DNA of 64,000 nucleotides, from assembly GCF_000495855.1 (NCBI RefSeq), contig NZ_AWGF01000020.1, forward strand, positions 1-64,000. The letters run 5' to 3'. Source of the DNA: Asticcacaulis sp. YBE204 (GTDB taxonomy: Bacteria > Pseudomonadota > Alphaproteobacteria > Caulobacterales > Caulobacteraceae). A program made the translations under genes and the position numbers. A model generated the notes under the pieces. It did no database searches, was not told the origin of the DNA, and was given only the letters and a program-made list of their open reading frames with translations. Positions 38,983 to 48,500 of the stretch are shown in pieces (the first letter of the stretch is position 1; the number at the start of each line of letters is the position of its first letter).

Positions 38983-40242
38983 ATGACGAAAGCCGCCAGT
39001 GGCGATAGCAAAAGTACCCTGTACTGTTCTTTCTGCGGAAAGAGCCAGCACGAGGTACGTAAACTCATTGCCGGTCCGACCGTCTTCATCTGCGATGAAT
39101 GCGTCGAACTGTGCATGGATATCATCCGCGAAGAGCACAAGATCGCCTTTGTGAAGTCCAAGGACGGCGTGCCGACTCCTAAGGAAATCCGCGAAGTCCT
39201 CGACGATTACGTCATCGGTCAATCGCAGGCCAAGAAGGTCCTGTCGGTGGCGGTGCATAACCACTACAAGCGCCTGAACCACGCCGCCAAGGGCAATGAC
39301 GTGGAACTGGCCAAGTCGAACATCATGCTGATCGGGCCGACCGGTTCGGGTAAGACCCTGCTGGCGCAAACGCTCGCCCGCATCATCGACGTGCCGTTCA
39401 CCATGGCCGACGCCACGACCCTGACCGAAGCCGGTTATGTCGGTGAAGACGTCGAAAACATCATCCTGAAACTGCTTCAGGCCGCCGACTACAACGTCGA
39501 ACGCGCCCAGCGCGGCATCGTCTATATCGACGAAGTCGACAAGATTTCGCGCAAGTCGGACAACCCTTCGATCACCCGCGACGTGTCGGGCGAAGGCGTC
39601 CAGCAGGCGCTGCTGAAAATCATGGAAGGCACGGTTGCTTCCGTGCCGCCGCAGGGTGGTCGCAAGCATCCGCAGCAGGAATTCCTGCAAGTGGATACGA
39701 CCAACATCCTGTTCATCTGCGGCGGCGCGTTCGCCGGTCTCGAAAAGATCATTTCGGGGCGCGGCAAAGGCACCTCGATCGGCTTCGGCGCGACGGTGAA
39801 GGATCCAGAAGAGCGTCGTCTCGGCGAAGTGCTGCATCAGGTCGAACCCGATGACCTGATGAAGTTCGGCCTGATCCCGGAATTCATCGGCCGTCTGCCG
39901 GTTCTGGCGACGCTGGAAGACCTCGATGAGGCGACCCTCGTCAAGATTCTGACCGAGCCGAAGAACGCCCTGATCAAGCAGTATGCCCGTCTGTTCGAGA
40001 TGGAAAACGTGACCCTGACCTTCACGGAAGAAGCGCTGTTCGCCGTTGCCAAGAAGGCCATTGTGCGCAAAACCGGCGCGCGCGGCCTGCGCTCGATCCT
40101 TGAAGCGATCCTGCTCGACACCATGTACGAACTGCCGAACATGCAGGGCGTCGAAGAAGTGGTCATCAATGGCGAAGTCGTCGAAGAACGGGCCCAGCCG
40201 CTCTTGATCTACGCTGAAAAGCGCGGTGGCGGCGCTGCCTAG
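38983..40242 (+). CDS. clpX: ATP-dependent Clp protease ATP-binding subunit ClpX
   Basis: 419 aa AAA+ unfoldase. The N-terminal zinc domain has C15, C18, C37 and C40; Walker A is GPTGSGKT, Walker B YIDEVDKI, and the RKH/pore loops are present. It delivers substrates to ClpP. The stop codon abuts a long palindrome and a terminator follows. Confidence 0.98.
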   Translation: MTKAASGDSKSTLYCSFCGKSQHEVRKLIAGPTVFICDECVELCMDIIREEHKIAFVKSKDGVPTPKEIREVLDDYVIGQSQAKKVLSVAVHNHYKRLNHAAKGNDVELAKSNIMLIGPTGSGKTLLAQTLARIIDVPFTMADATTLTEAGYVGEDVENIILKLLQAADYNVERAQRGIVYIDEVDKISRKSDNPSITRDVSGEGVQQALLKIMEGTVASVPPQGGRKHPQQEFLQVDTTNILFICGGAFAGLEKIISGRGKGTSIGFGATVKDPEERRLGEVLHQVEPDDLMKFGLIPEFIGRLPVLATLEDLDEATLVKILTEPKNALIKQYARLFEMENVTLTFTEEALFAVAKKAIVRKTGARGLRSILEAILLDTMYELPNMQGVEEVVINGEVVEERAQPLLIYAEKRGGGAA

Positions 40243-40358
40243 TTCTACTGTGAGGGGCTGCGAAGGGCCGTCTTTTTGCGCGCCCTAGCTCGTGTACTTT
40301 AGTACACGTCGCGTCGGGTGCTCAAAAGCCAATCCTTCTCGCCGCCTCACAGCGAACT
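40241..40358. repeat. Long imperfect palindrome directly after clpX
   Basis: About 118 bp fold back on themselves: AGTTC...GAACT at the ends, CTGTGAGG / CCTCACAG next, GAAGG / CCTTC and CTTTT / AAAAG further in, and a perfect core CGTGTACT / AGTACACG (40291-40298 / 40301-40308). It starts at the clpX stop codon and ends before a separate terminator. It resembles a REP/MITE-like unit; no similar copy was seen elsewhere in the window. Confidence 0.65.
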
Positions 40359-40383
40359 ATGCGCGACTGAGTAATTAAAATAA

Positions 40384-40412
40384 CGCGGCTCCGGAGACGG
40401 GGCCGCGTTTTT
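40384..40412 (+). terminator. Intrinsic terminator of clpX
   Basis: CGCGGCTCC / GGGGCCGCG with a 6-nt loop, followed by TTTTTG. On the opposite strand TTATTTTAATT follows, so it may also serve the convergent aldolase gene. Confidence 0.85.
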
Positions 40413-40444
40413 GTTTCGGGGTGCGGGGTCCGCGACCCCGCGTC

Positions 40445-41494
40445 TTACTGACTTACCTTTTTGATGTCTTGAATCAATTGATCCACGCGCAGCGGATCGG
40501 CGTCCCAGGCGAACATGAAGCGCGCGCCGCCGCCGATAAAAGTGTAGAAACGCCAGCCTCTTAGACGCAAACCTTCAAGCACGGACTCAGAGCCTTTGAG
40601 GAAGACGGCATTGGCCTCGACGGGGAACATCGGCGCGACTCCCGTCACATCCGCAATGCCTTGCGCCAACCGTTGCGCGCAGGCATTGGCGTGTTGCCCG
40701 TTGCGCAGCCACGCGCCGTCCTTAAGCATACCCAGCCACGGCGCGGCGAGAAAGCGCATCTTTGACGCAAGTTGCCCGGCCTGTTTGCAGCGGTAATCGA
40801 AGTCCTCGGCCAGAGCCTTGTCGAAGAACAGGATCGCTTCACCGACGCCCATGCCGTTCTTGGTGCCGCCGAAACAGAGTACATCGACCCCGGCCTTCCA
40901 CGTCAGGTCGGCGGGCGCACAGCCCAGTGCCGCGCAGGCGTTGGCGAAACGCGCGCCATCCATATGCAGGCGCAGGCCCAGTTCGCGACACAGGGAGGAA
41001 ATGGCCTTGATCTCGTCGATGGAATAGACCTGACCGGTTTCGGTCGGCTGAGTGATGGTCACGGCGCGCGGCTTGGGGAAGTGGATGTCCGAGCGGCTGG
41101 TGGCCAGTGCGCGGATGGCATCCGGCGTCAGCTTGCCATCCGGTGTTTGTGCGACCAGCAGCTTCGAGCCATTGGAAAAGAACTCCGGTGCGCCGCATTC
41201 GTCGGTTTCAACGTGGGCCGAGGCCGAGCAGATGACGCTATGGTAGGACTGGCACAGGGCGGCCAGCGCCATCGAATTGGCCGCCGTTCCGTTGAAGGCA
41301 AAAAACACTTCGCCGTCGGTTTCGAACAGGTCGCGCAGGGCGTCGGCGGCACGTCGCGTCCACGGGTCTTCGCCATAGGCGGGCACGGACCCGGCATTGG
41401 CCTCAAACATGGCGTTCCAGGCTTCGGGACAGATGCCGGCATAGTTGTCGCTGGCGAATTGCTGCGGGGCGAGGGTGGTCAGGGTATCCGGCAT
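40445..41494 (-). CDS. ltaE: Low-specificity L-threonine aldolase / beta-eliminating lyase family
   Basis: 349 aa from the ATG at 41492-41494 (AGAGAG upstream). PLP-dependent; the lysine lies in FGGTKNGMGVGEA, and SDNYAG, YGEDPWTR and HMDGARFANA are family blocks. The reaction is cleavage of threonine to glycine and acetaldehyde. It interrupts the clpX-lon order on the opposite strand. A structured element sits directly upstream (41512-41622). Confidence 0.92.
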   Translation of the reverse strand: MPDTLTTLAPQQFASDNYAGICPEAWNAMFEANAGSVPAYGEDPWTRRAADALRDLFETDGEVFFAFNGTAANSMALAALCQSYHSVICSASAHVETDECGAPEFFSNGSKLLVAQTPDGKLTPDAIRALATSRSDIHFPKPRAVTITQPTETGQVYSIDEIKAISSLCRELGLRLHMDGARFANACAALGCAPADLTWKAGVDVLCFGGTKNGMGVGEAILFFDKALAEDFDYRCKQAGQLASKMRFLAAPWLGMLKDGAWLRNGQHANACAQRLAQGIADVTGVAPMFPVEANAVFLKGSESVLEGLRLRGWRFYTFIGGGARFMFAWDADPLRVDQLIQDIKKVSQ

Positions 41495-41511
41495 AGGGCT
41501 CTCTGTAATTA

Positions 41512-41622
41512 AAGAGTCCGGTGATACGACCAATACCCGTTAGTTGCCGGTGAGGCCGCATCCCCTGAACGGGCGCCACCTTGCCGGGAAGGCAGGTTGG
41601 CGTCGGGGATCACCCGACTCTT
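41512..41622 (-). promoter_or_regulatory. Structured leader-like element upstream of ltaE
   Basis: A 14-bp helix with one mismatch (41512-41525 with 41609-41622) encloses 83 nt. Inside, read on the minus strand, are a stem GCC-A-ACCT-GCC / GGC-A-AGGT-GGC with a 5-nt loop, a second stem CCCGTT / AACGGG, and ATCCCC / GGGGAT that could pair across as a pseudoknot. The element ends 18 bp before the ltaE ATG. I could not match it to a known riboswitch. It could also be a small RNA on the other strand. Confidence 0.5.
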
Positions 41623-41710
41623 GATGCTGAACTGCCCAATATGATGCGGTCGGGCGGAAATCAAGTAAAAGTTTCCACCGTAACCGGTTCATCAATGCGC
41701 GGGGATAAAC

Positions 41711-41738
41711 CTTGAATAGATATCCGCATACCCCACAT
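41711..41738 (+). promoter_or_regulatory. Heat-shock (sigma-32-type) promoter for lon
   Basis: CTTGAA (41711-41716), a 14-bp spacer and CCCCACAT (41731-41738) match the sigma-32 consensus (CTTGAA-N13/15-CCCCATNT) with one or two differences. It lies about 190 bp upstream of the lon start, giving a long leader. Heat-shock control of lon is known in Caulobacter. Confidence 0.7.
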
Positions 41739-41927
41739 TCAGCTCAGGTTCACACCGTGGCCGCTAAAAAGGATCACAAGCTTTTTTGGCTAACAGGCGC
41801 GACAGTCGATTGGAATCGTCTAATGTGGCTGGTGAACCGTATATAAGAGGACAGCCGGCCCATATGGGCGCAGGGTGATCGTTCGATGCCCGGCGCGGGA
41901 TCGCTGTCCGGCTCAGGAGTTGAGTGA

Positions 41928-44321
41928 ATGTTTGATGTTTTGACCATACCCGTATTGCCTTTGAGGGATATCGTGGTGTTCCCGCACATGGTCGTGCCGT
42001 TGTTCGTCGGACGTGAGAAATCCGTTCAGGCGCTCGATGAGGTGATGAAGGGCGACAAGCAGATACTGCTCGCCACCCAGAAGAATTCCGGCGACGACGA
42101 TCCGGATGCCGAGGGCATCTATGAGACCGGCGTGCTGGCCAATGTCCTGCAACTGCTGAAATTGCCCGACGGCACTGTCAAGGTACTGGTCGAGGGCCGT
42201 ACGCGCGCCCAGATCAAGCGTTTCACCGACCGCCAGGACTATTACGAAGCCGAGGCCGTGGCGCTGGAGCCCGCCTTCACGCCGGGGCCTGACCTCGAAG
42301 CGCTGGTCCGCGCCGTGACCGAGCAGTTCGAGAACTATATCAAGCTCAACAAGAAGATCCCGCCGGAAGCCTTGCAGGCACTGGCCGAGGTCAACGAAGC
42401 CGACATTCTGGCCGACTCGATCGCGGCGCATCTAGTCATCAAAATCGCCGATAAACAGGAACTTCTGGAACAGCTTGCAGCCAGCAAGCGACTTGAGAAA
42501 ATCTATGCCCTGATGGAAGGCGAGATCAGCGTCCTTCAGGTCGAGAAGAAGATCCGCTCGCGCGTCAAGCGCCAGATGGAGAAGACGCAGCGTGAATATT
42601 ATCTGAATGAGCAGATGAAGGCCATTCAGCGCGAACTGGGCGAACAGGACGACACCAAGGACGAGATCGTCGAGCTTGAGAAGAAGATCAAGGCGACGAA
42701 ACTCAGCAAGGAAGCCCGCACCAAGGCGATGTCGGAGCTGAACAAGCTGCGCAACATGTCGCCGATGTCGGCGGAATCGACCGTGGTGCGCAACTATCTC
42801 GACTGGTTGCTGGCCATTCCATGGGGCGTCTCTAAGCCCAAGGCCATCGACCTGAGCAAGGCCGAAGACACGCTCGACGCCGATCACTACGGTCTGGAAA
42901 AGGTCAAGGATCGCATCCTTGAGCATCTGGCCGTGCAGGCGCGCATGGGCACGCTGAAAGGTCCGATCCTGTGCCTCGTCGGGCCGCCGGGCGTCGGTAA
43001 GACTTCGTTGGGCAAGTCCATCGCCAAGGCGACAGGGCGTGAGTTCGTGCGCATTTCGCTGGGCGGCGTGCGCGACGAATCGGAAATCCGCGGTCACCGC
43101 CGGACCTATATCGGCTCCATGCCGGGCAAGATCATCCAGAACATGAAGAAGGTCAAATCTACCAACGCCTTCTTCCTGCTCGATGAGATCGACAAGATGG
43201 GGGCCGACTGGCGCGGCGATCCGGCCTCGGCTTTGCTCGAAGTCCTCGATCCGGCGCAGAATTCGACCTTCGCCGACCACTATCTGGAGGTCGATTACGA
43301 TCTGTCGAAGATCATGTTCGTCACGACGGCCAACAGCCTGAATATGCCGCAACCGCTGCTCGACCGGATGGAGATCATCCGTATCCCCGGCTATACCGAG
43401 GATGAGAAGGTCGAGATTGCCAAGCGTCACATCCTGCCGGTTCTGGCCAAGGATCATGGTCTGTCCGACAAGGAATGGATCGTGCCGGAAGCCGCTATCC
43501 GCGACCTGATCCGCTACTATACCCGCGAGGCAGGCGTGCGGTCGCTGGAGCGCGAACTGGGCAATCTGGCGCGCAAGACGATCCGCGACCTCGCCAAGGA
43601 AAAGGTCAAGTCGATTACCATCGACGACGAGCGTCTGGCCAAATATGCCGGCGTCAAGAAGTTCCACTATGGCGAAACCGATGAGGTCGATCAGGTCGGC
43701 ATCGTGACGGGTCTCGCCTGGACGGAATTCGGCGGCGACATCCTGACCATCGAAGCCATCAAGATGCCCGGCAAGGGCAATATGAAGGTGACCGGCAACC
43801 TCAAGGACGTCATGAAGGAATCGGTCTCGGCGGCCAATTCCTACGTCAAGGCGCTGGCGCCGAAGTTCGGTATCCTGCCACCGGTCTTCGATCGCACCGA
43901 CGTCCACGTCCACGTACCCGAAGGGGCGACGCCCAAGGACGGTCCGTCGGCGGGCGTGGCGATGGTCACAGCCATGGTCTCGGTCCTCACCGGTATTCCG
44001 GTGCGCAAGGATCTGGCCATGACGGGTGAGATCACTCTGCGCGGCCGTGTCCTGCCGATCGGCGGTCTAAAGGAAAAACTTCTGGCGGCCCTGCGGTCGG
44101 GCATCAAGACGGTCCTGATCCCTAAGGAAAACGAGAAGGATCTCGCCGACCTGCCGGTTAACGTCAAGGCCGGTCTGGAAATCATCCCGGTCGGTCACGT
44201 CGAAGAGGTGCTTAAGCACGCCTTGACTCGTCCGCTTGAGTCGGTCGAGTGGGTGGAACCGGTGATTTCGCCCACCGCAGTGCCGGTGGTCGAGGACAAT
44301 GATGGGCTGACGGCCCATTAA
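41928..44321 (+). CDS. lon: ATP-dependent protease Lon
   Basis: 797 aa. N-terminal substrate-binding domain (PVLPLRDIVVFPHM), AAA+ module with Walker A GPPGVGKTS and FFLLDEIDK, and a C-terminal Ser-Lys protease domain with the catalytic serine in KDGPSAGVAM. Preceded by AGGAG. It degrades misfolded and regulatory proteins (in Caulobacter DnaA, CcrM and SciP). Followed by hup, as in many proteobacteria. Confidence 0.98.
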   Translation: MFDVLTIPVLPLRDIVVFPHMVVPLFVGREKSVQALDEVMKGDKQILLATQKNSGDDDPDAEGIYETGVLANVLQLLKLPDGTVKVLVEGRTRAQIKRFTDRQDYYEAEAVALEPAFTPGPDLEALVRAVTEQFENYIKLNKKIPPEALQALAEVNEADILADSIAAHLVIKIADKQELLEQLAASKRLEKIYALMEGEISVLQVEKKIRSRVKRQMEKTQREYYLNEQMKAIQRELGEQDDTKDEIVELEKKIKATKLSKEARTKAMSELNKLRNMSPMSAESTVVRNYLDWLLAIPWGVSKPKAIDLSKAEDTLDADHYGLEKVKDRILEHLAVQARMGTLKGPILCLVGPPGVGKTSLGKSIAKATGREFVRISLGGVRDESEIRGHRRTYIGSMPGKIIQNMKKVKSTNAFFLLDEIDKMGADWRGDPASALLEVLDPAQNSTFADHYLEVDYDLSKIMFVTTANSLNMPQPLLDRMEIIRIPGYTEDEKVEIAKRHILPVLAKDHGLSDKEWIVPEAAIRDLIRYYTREAGVRSLERELGNLARKTIRDLAKEKVKSITIDDERLAKYAGVKKFHYGETDEVDQVGIVTGLAWTEFGGDILTIEAIKMPGKGNMKVTGNLKDVMKESVSAANSYVKALAPKFGILPPVFDRTDVHVHVPEGATPKDGPSAGVAMVTAMVSVLTGIPVRKDLAMTGEITLRGRVLPIGGLKEKLLAALRSGIKTVLIPKENEKDLADLPVNVKAGLEIIPVGHVEEVLKHALTRPLESVEWVEPVISPTAVPVVEDNDGLTAH

Positions 44322-44333
44322 AACCCAAGGAAT

Positions 44334-44457
44334 CGCTGCGTTTTGCAGTGCAACCGCAGCGTATCTAAATGAAATGGAGCGGAATTCGGGCGTCTAAGGC
44401 GCTCAAATTTCGCTCTTTTTTGTGTAAACCCTTAAAAAACTTCGGTTTGCAGTGCAA
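44334..44457. repeat. Two copies of TTTGCAGTGCAA in the lon-hup gap
   Basis: The near-palindromic 12-mer TTTGCAGTGCAA occurs at 44342-44353 and 44446-44457, 104 bp apart centre to centre. The first lies in the loop of a perfect hairpin (CGCTGCG 44334-44340 / CGCAGCG 44355-44361) that may end the lon transcript. The pair may form an operator for hup; no factor can be named. Confidence 0.5.
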
Positions 44458-44588
44458 AAAGTACGATTTCGCTTTTGACGTAAGCCCAAAATTGTAGTCT
44501 CTATCGGGTCCACCCGCCGACGACTCAGGTGAGTCCGGTTGACCGGTTTACAAGCAGATGCCCGTTTCCGCGGGCTGGGAGAGAGATT

Positions 44589-44867
44589 ATGACGACGAAA
44601 GCTGAACTCGTGGCCGCCATCGCCGAACAGGCGGGTCTGACCAAGGAACAAGCCAAGAAGGCCGTCGATGCCTTCACCGACAGCGTGGTTGACGCCCTGA
44701 AAAAGGGTGAAGAAGTCCGCCTCGTCGGCTTCGGCACCTTCCTGGCCGTCAAGCGCGAAGCCGGCACCGCCCGCAACCCGCGCACCGGTGAAACCGTTGC
44801 CCGTCCGGCGTCGGTCACCGCGCGCTTCCGCGTCGGCGAAGGCCTGAAGTCGGCCCTGAACGGCTAA
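44589..44867 (+). CDS. hup: DNA-binding protein HU
   Basis: 92 aa, typical HU length. MTTKAELVAAIAEQAGLTKE and the DNA-binding arm GFGTFLAVKREAGTARNPRTGE are diagnostic. It bends and compacts DNA as a dimer. The ATG at 44589 is preceded by GGGAGAGAG. It has its own terminator. Confidence 0.97.
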   Translation: MTTKAELVAAIAEQAGLTKEQAKKAVDAFTDSVVDALKKGEEVRLVGFGTFLAVKREAGTARNPRTGETVARPASVTARFRVGEGLKSALNG

Positions 44868-44917
44868 TTTCAGCACAGGTTTCTTGCGGAAAACGATCCG
44901 TGAGACTTGACTTAAAG

Positions 44918-44952
44918 TCCGGAGGTTGGCATTGACCGGCCTCCGGATTTTT
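44918..44952 (+). terminator. Intrinsic terminator of hup
   Basis: TCCGGAGG (44918-44925) pairs with CCTCCGGA (44940-44947), followed by TTTTTG. It lies 26 bp before tRNA-Val. Confidence 0.9.
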
Positions 44953-44977
44953 GTTGCCGGACTTGATCCTACGATCA

Positions 44978-45053
44978 GGGCGATTAGCTCAGCTGGCAGA
45001 GCGGCTCGTTTACACCGAGTAGGTCGGCGGTTCGATCCCGTCATCGCCCACCA
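44978..45053 (+). tRNA. tRNA-Val (anticodon UAC)
   Basis: 76 nt with encoded CCA. Acceptor GGGCGAT / ATCGCCC, anticodon loop TTTACAC between CTCG and CGAG, T-arm GGCGG-TTCGATC-CCGTC. The T-arm sequence CGGCGGTTCG is also complementary to CGAACCGCCG just downstream (45071-45080), which is followed by a T-rich stretch and may act in termination. Confidence 0.97.
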
Positions 45054-45113
45054 TTTCCCCAAAGTATAACCGAACCGCCGGTATTTTTGTTTTGTTTGCT
45101 GGCGCAAACGGGG

Positions 45114-45166
45114 GGTTCGATCCCGTCGTCGCCCAATATTCCCCTAAAGTGCAAACGAACCGCCGG
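45114..45166 (+). repeat. Degenerate copy of the tRNA-Val 3' end and flank
   Basis: These 53 bp repeat 45029-45081 with several differences, starting with GGTTCGATCCCGTC and ending CGAACCGCCGG. The copy includes the T-arm, acceptor strand and 28 bp of flank, but the CCA is broken (CCCAAT) and no matching 5' half precedes it. It is a remnant, not a working tRNA. Confidence 0.8.
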
Positions 45167-45170
45167 GCCG

Positions 45171-45413
45171 CTAGTTCGTAGCCTTGTCGGCATTGCGCTT
45201 GACGTTTTCGGCGGGTGGTTGATCGCCCAGCTTGTCGGCGGCCTTGTCCACGCCCTGCGGAAGGGCCTCGATGGCGTCAGCCGCGCGCTCGGAACCCGAA
45301 CGGTTATCCTGCATCATATAGACCGCTATAACCGCCAGGACGGCGATAAGCGCCACGCCCAGAATGATTGCCAGATTATTTGAGCCGCCTTGGCTCTGTT
45401 GTGTGCTTGCCAT
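45171..45413 (-). CDS. Small single-span membrane protein
   Basis: 80 aa with one transmembrane helix (NLAIILGVALIAVLAVIAVYMM) after a short Gln/Ser/Gly N-terminus, and a charged, Ala/Asp-rich C-terminal half. AAGGCAC precedes the ATG. I do not recognise the family. It stands alone between the tRNA-Val remnant and the autotransporter terminator. Confidence 0.65.
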   Translation of the reverse strand: MASTQQSQGGSNNLAIILGVALIAVLAVIAVYMMQDNRSGSERAADAIEALPQGVDKAADKLGDQPPAENVKRNADKATN

Positions 45414-45502
45414 GTGCCTTATCCTCTCAAGGTTAAGGCCCCACCCTACAATCCAGTCTGCAAAGCCTCAGTCCGCATTTGTCCACGGAAGATAAGCGGC
45501 AC

Positions 45503-45536
45503 AAAAAAAACGCCGCCTCGGTGAGAGACGGCGTTT
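45503..45536 (-). terminator. Intrinsic terminator of the autotransporter gene
   Basis: On the minus strand AACGCCGTCTC pairs with GAGGCGGCGTT (one T-G pair), followed by a run of eight T. Confidence 0.9.
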
Positions 45537-45557
45537 CTATTAGGGAGGTCGTTCAAC

Positions 45558-48500
45558 CTAGAACTGGAAGCGCGCCCGCAGGGACAGGGACACGTTCTCG
45601 TAAGCGTCCTGTTTCTCGTATTCGCCTTCGATCCCGAAGTAGCTGTATTCGTTCGACGCCGCGATGCGAAGACCGGCCACCGGACCGCCGCCTTCGACCG
45701 TACCACCGCGCAGGGTGAACGGCGTTTGCGTACCGAAGCGTGCTACGGTGTCGCCGATTTCGACCGAGAAGTTGTTACGATAACCAACCCACAATTCCGG
45801 ACGGAAGAGGGCGTTCTTATCCGAACGTCCGATATTCAGGATCGCCGAGCCGCTGAGGATATGGCTGGTGCGTTCCTCGACCGAGAGGTCGAAGGCCGTA
45901 TCGCCGCCGGTTTCCTTGTGGGCGTCTTCTTTCAGGCCGTAATAGTCTGCGCTCAGGGTGGGCGTCAGGCTCAGCCAGCCGGCGTCGAAACCGTAAGCGG
46001 CGCCGACGCTGCCGGAATAGCTGATACCATTCCATGTCGCTTCATTCTGCGAGATAAAGGTGCCTTCGAGAATCTGGCGGGTCGATTCGAGTTTGGTATA
46101 GCCGACGCCGCCGCGCACCCAGCTCTTCAGACCTTCGCCCGTGTCCAGACGCCAATAGACACCGAGGCTGAGATCGGTTGCCGTCATGTCCTCTTCGGGG
46201 GACGCGAAATTGTCGGAGGGCGAGGCCGCCGTATAGCCGAGATAAAGACCAGCCGCCTGGGTCGAGGTCAGGCCGCGCTCGACTCCGCCTGCGAAGGCAA
46301 AGCCGCGCGATTCGAAGCCGGTGACTTCGCCGCGTTCACGCTTGACTTGATAGCCGTATTCCTGGAGCCAGTACTGGTTTTGCCCGGTAGCCGGGATGAT
46401 CGACTGGCTGGCCAGGGTGCGGGTGAGGGCGTCGTTGCCCTTGGCGAGGCTGAGCAGGGTTTCACCGGAATAGTCCGGCAGGAAGGAGAGGTAGGCTTTT
46501 TCGAAGCCCTCGGCGGTCAGCGGATCAAGCAGGGCGTTAGTGGCGCCTGTCGAGCCTTGAGCCGCCGTCATGATCGCGTCGAAGGCGGCGAATTCATTGA
46601 CCGAAAGCGATGTCTCGCTCTGGGTGCGCAGACGAACATCGGCGTAAAGCGCGGTCTTGGCCGTATCGGTCGACAAGGCGGCCTTATACAGATACGGAAT
46701 ATTGGCATCGAGACTGGCGGTATCGAGCGTCCCCAACGTGATCGACGAAGCCGTCATCAGGGTATAGCGCGTCGACGCCTTGACGATCTTCGACAGGCCG
46801 ATCTGCACCTTGGCACCAGATTCGAATACGGCGGGACCCGCCGACACCAGCAACGGGGTCGACGGCGCGGTCGTGTCGGGGATAAAGCGCAGCGTACCGT
46901 CCTTACGCACATTCAACTGCGTCAGGTTGAGCTTCGAGCCCAGTGCCAGATTGAGGCTGCCGTTAACGATATCGATGTTTACGGTACCCGAACCGGTCAT
47001 CTTGCCCGCGACGATCGCCTTAGTGTCGATCTTCAGGCTGTTGGCGCCCGCACCGAAATCGATATTGCCGAGGATGAAGCCGCCGTTGATGTTGAGCACG
47101 TCAGCGCCCGAACCGAGCAGGATATCGCCATTGATATACGGCGCGGCGACCGTATCGTCGTCGGGTTTGAGGTCGGTCTGAGTCAGGGTCAGACCGACCG
47201 TATTGCTGCGCGTATCGATGGCTACGGCGCGGTTGGTCATGGTATCGATCGTACCGTCGCCGTCATCATCCGAAGCGGTGAGGGCAGCGGTGATATTGCC
47301 TGTATTGGTGAGGCGCGCCAGAGTATTCGACCCGTCGAAGATCGCGGAGGCGTTCGATTTCGACCCCAAAGCCGTGACCTGAACCGAGCCGCCGATATTG
47401 ATTTCAGGGACGTTGGCGCCGCTGCCGATATAGATGCCGTAGGCGGTCTGATTGGCTTTCGAGGCGATAGCGGACTTGACGAGACCTGACACGTTCAGCT
47501 TGGCCGCCTGGGTGCCCGACAGCAGGCTAATGGCGCGGTTCTCCGCCAGGTACGAAGCCGACGACACCGAACCGCTGATCAGGATGCCGTTTTCGAACAC
47601 GACTGTCCGGCCCAAGCCGCCGGTTTCGATCGCCTTGGCGGCGACGCCTTCAAATACGCCAGCCGACGCGACCGCGCCGCGCACGACCAGACCGAACTTC
47701 TGATCCTTGTACAGATCCGTAGCGGTCGAAGCGATGTTAATAGCGTTGAGGGTGATGTCCTGAGACGAAGAGCCGATCTTCAAAGCCGCCGCGCCGCCGT
47801 ATTGGGTCAGGCTGCCGGCGCCGTCGGACGTATCGACGACGCCATTGCCGTCTTCATCGTCGTTCTTGGTCGTTGCCGTGGAATCGGTGTCGGCGATAAT
47901 CGACTGAATCAGGATGCCCTTGGTGACATTGCCCGTGATATTGACCAGAGGTCCGCCCTGAAGCAGGTCTTCGGCGGTCAGCTTGGCGATAATGGTCGAG
48001 TCGGTCACGGTCGGCAGGCGATAACCCGTGCCGGTCATGACGCCGTCGAGTACCACGGCGCCGTTGACCTGACCCGCGATGTTAAGGGCGGTGGCGTTGA
48101 GGCCCTGCGCGGTGGTCGTACCGCCGATGAACAGGTTGCCGTTGATCGTATTGTCGAAAGCGAAGCCGCGGGCATTGTCGCCGACGACCACGACCTGACC
48201 TTCGGCGGTGAAGTTGCCCGTCAGGGCGTTTTCAAAGCGTACGCCGTAGGAGTTGTTGCCTTCGACCTGAATGCTGCTGGGGGTGGTCCCGCCCGAGAGC
48301 ACGACATCGCCGATAAAGGGCGTGGTGCCCACCGAGCGAATACCGTAACGACCCGTGCCGGTGGCGAAGGCGCCGTCCGTGATGCCGTCCGCCGGGGAAT
48401 CGGTATCGGCGGGCGTATAATCGTCCGTGACCGTGATCTTGCCGCTGACCGTCAGGCTGCCGGTGCGTCCGCCGTCAATATAGATGCCGGTGGCACCATC

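Noticed and set aside
45114-45137. Second functional tRNA gene after tRNA-Val
   Set aside because: The 5' half and anticodon arm are missing and the CCA end is broken.
45726-47489. 587-codon reading frame antisense to the autotransporter
   Set aside because: Composition is that of a shadow frame; the minus-strand gene has signal peptide, passenger and barrel.
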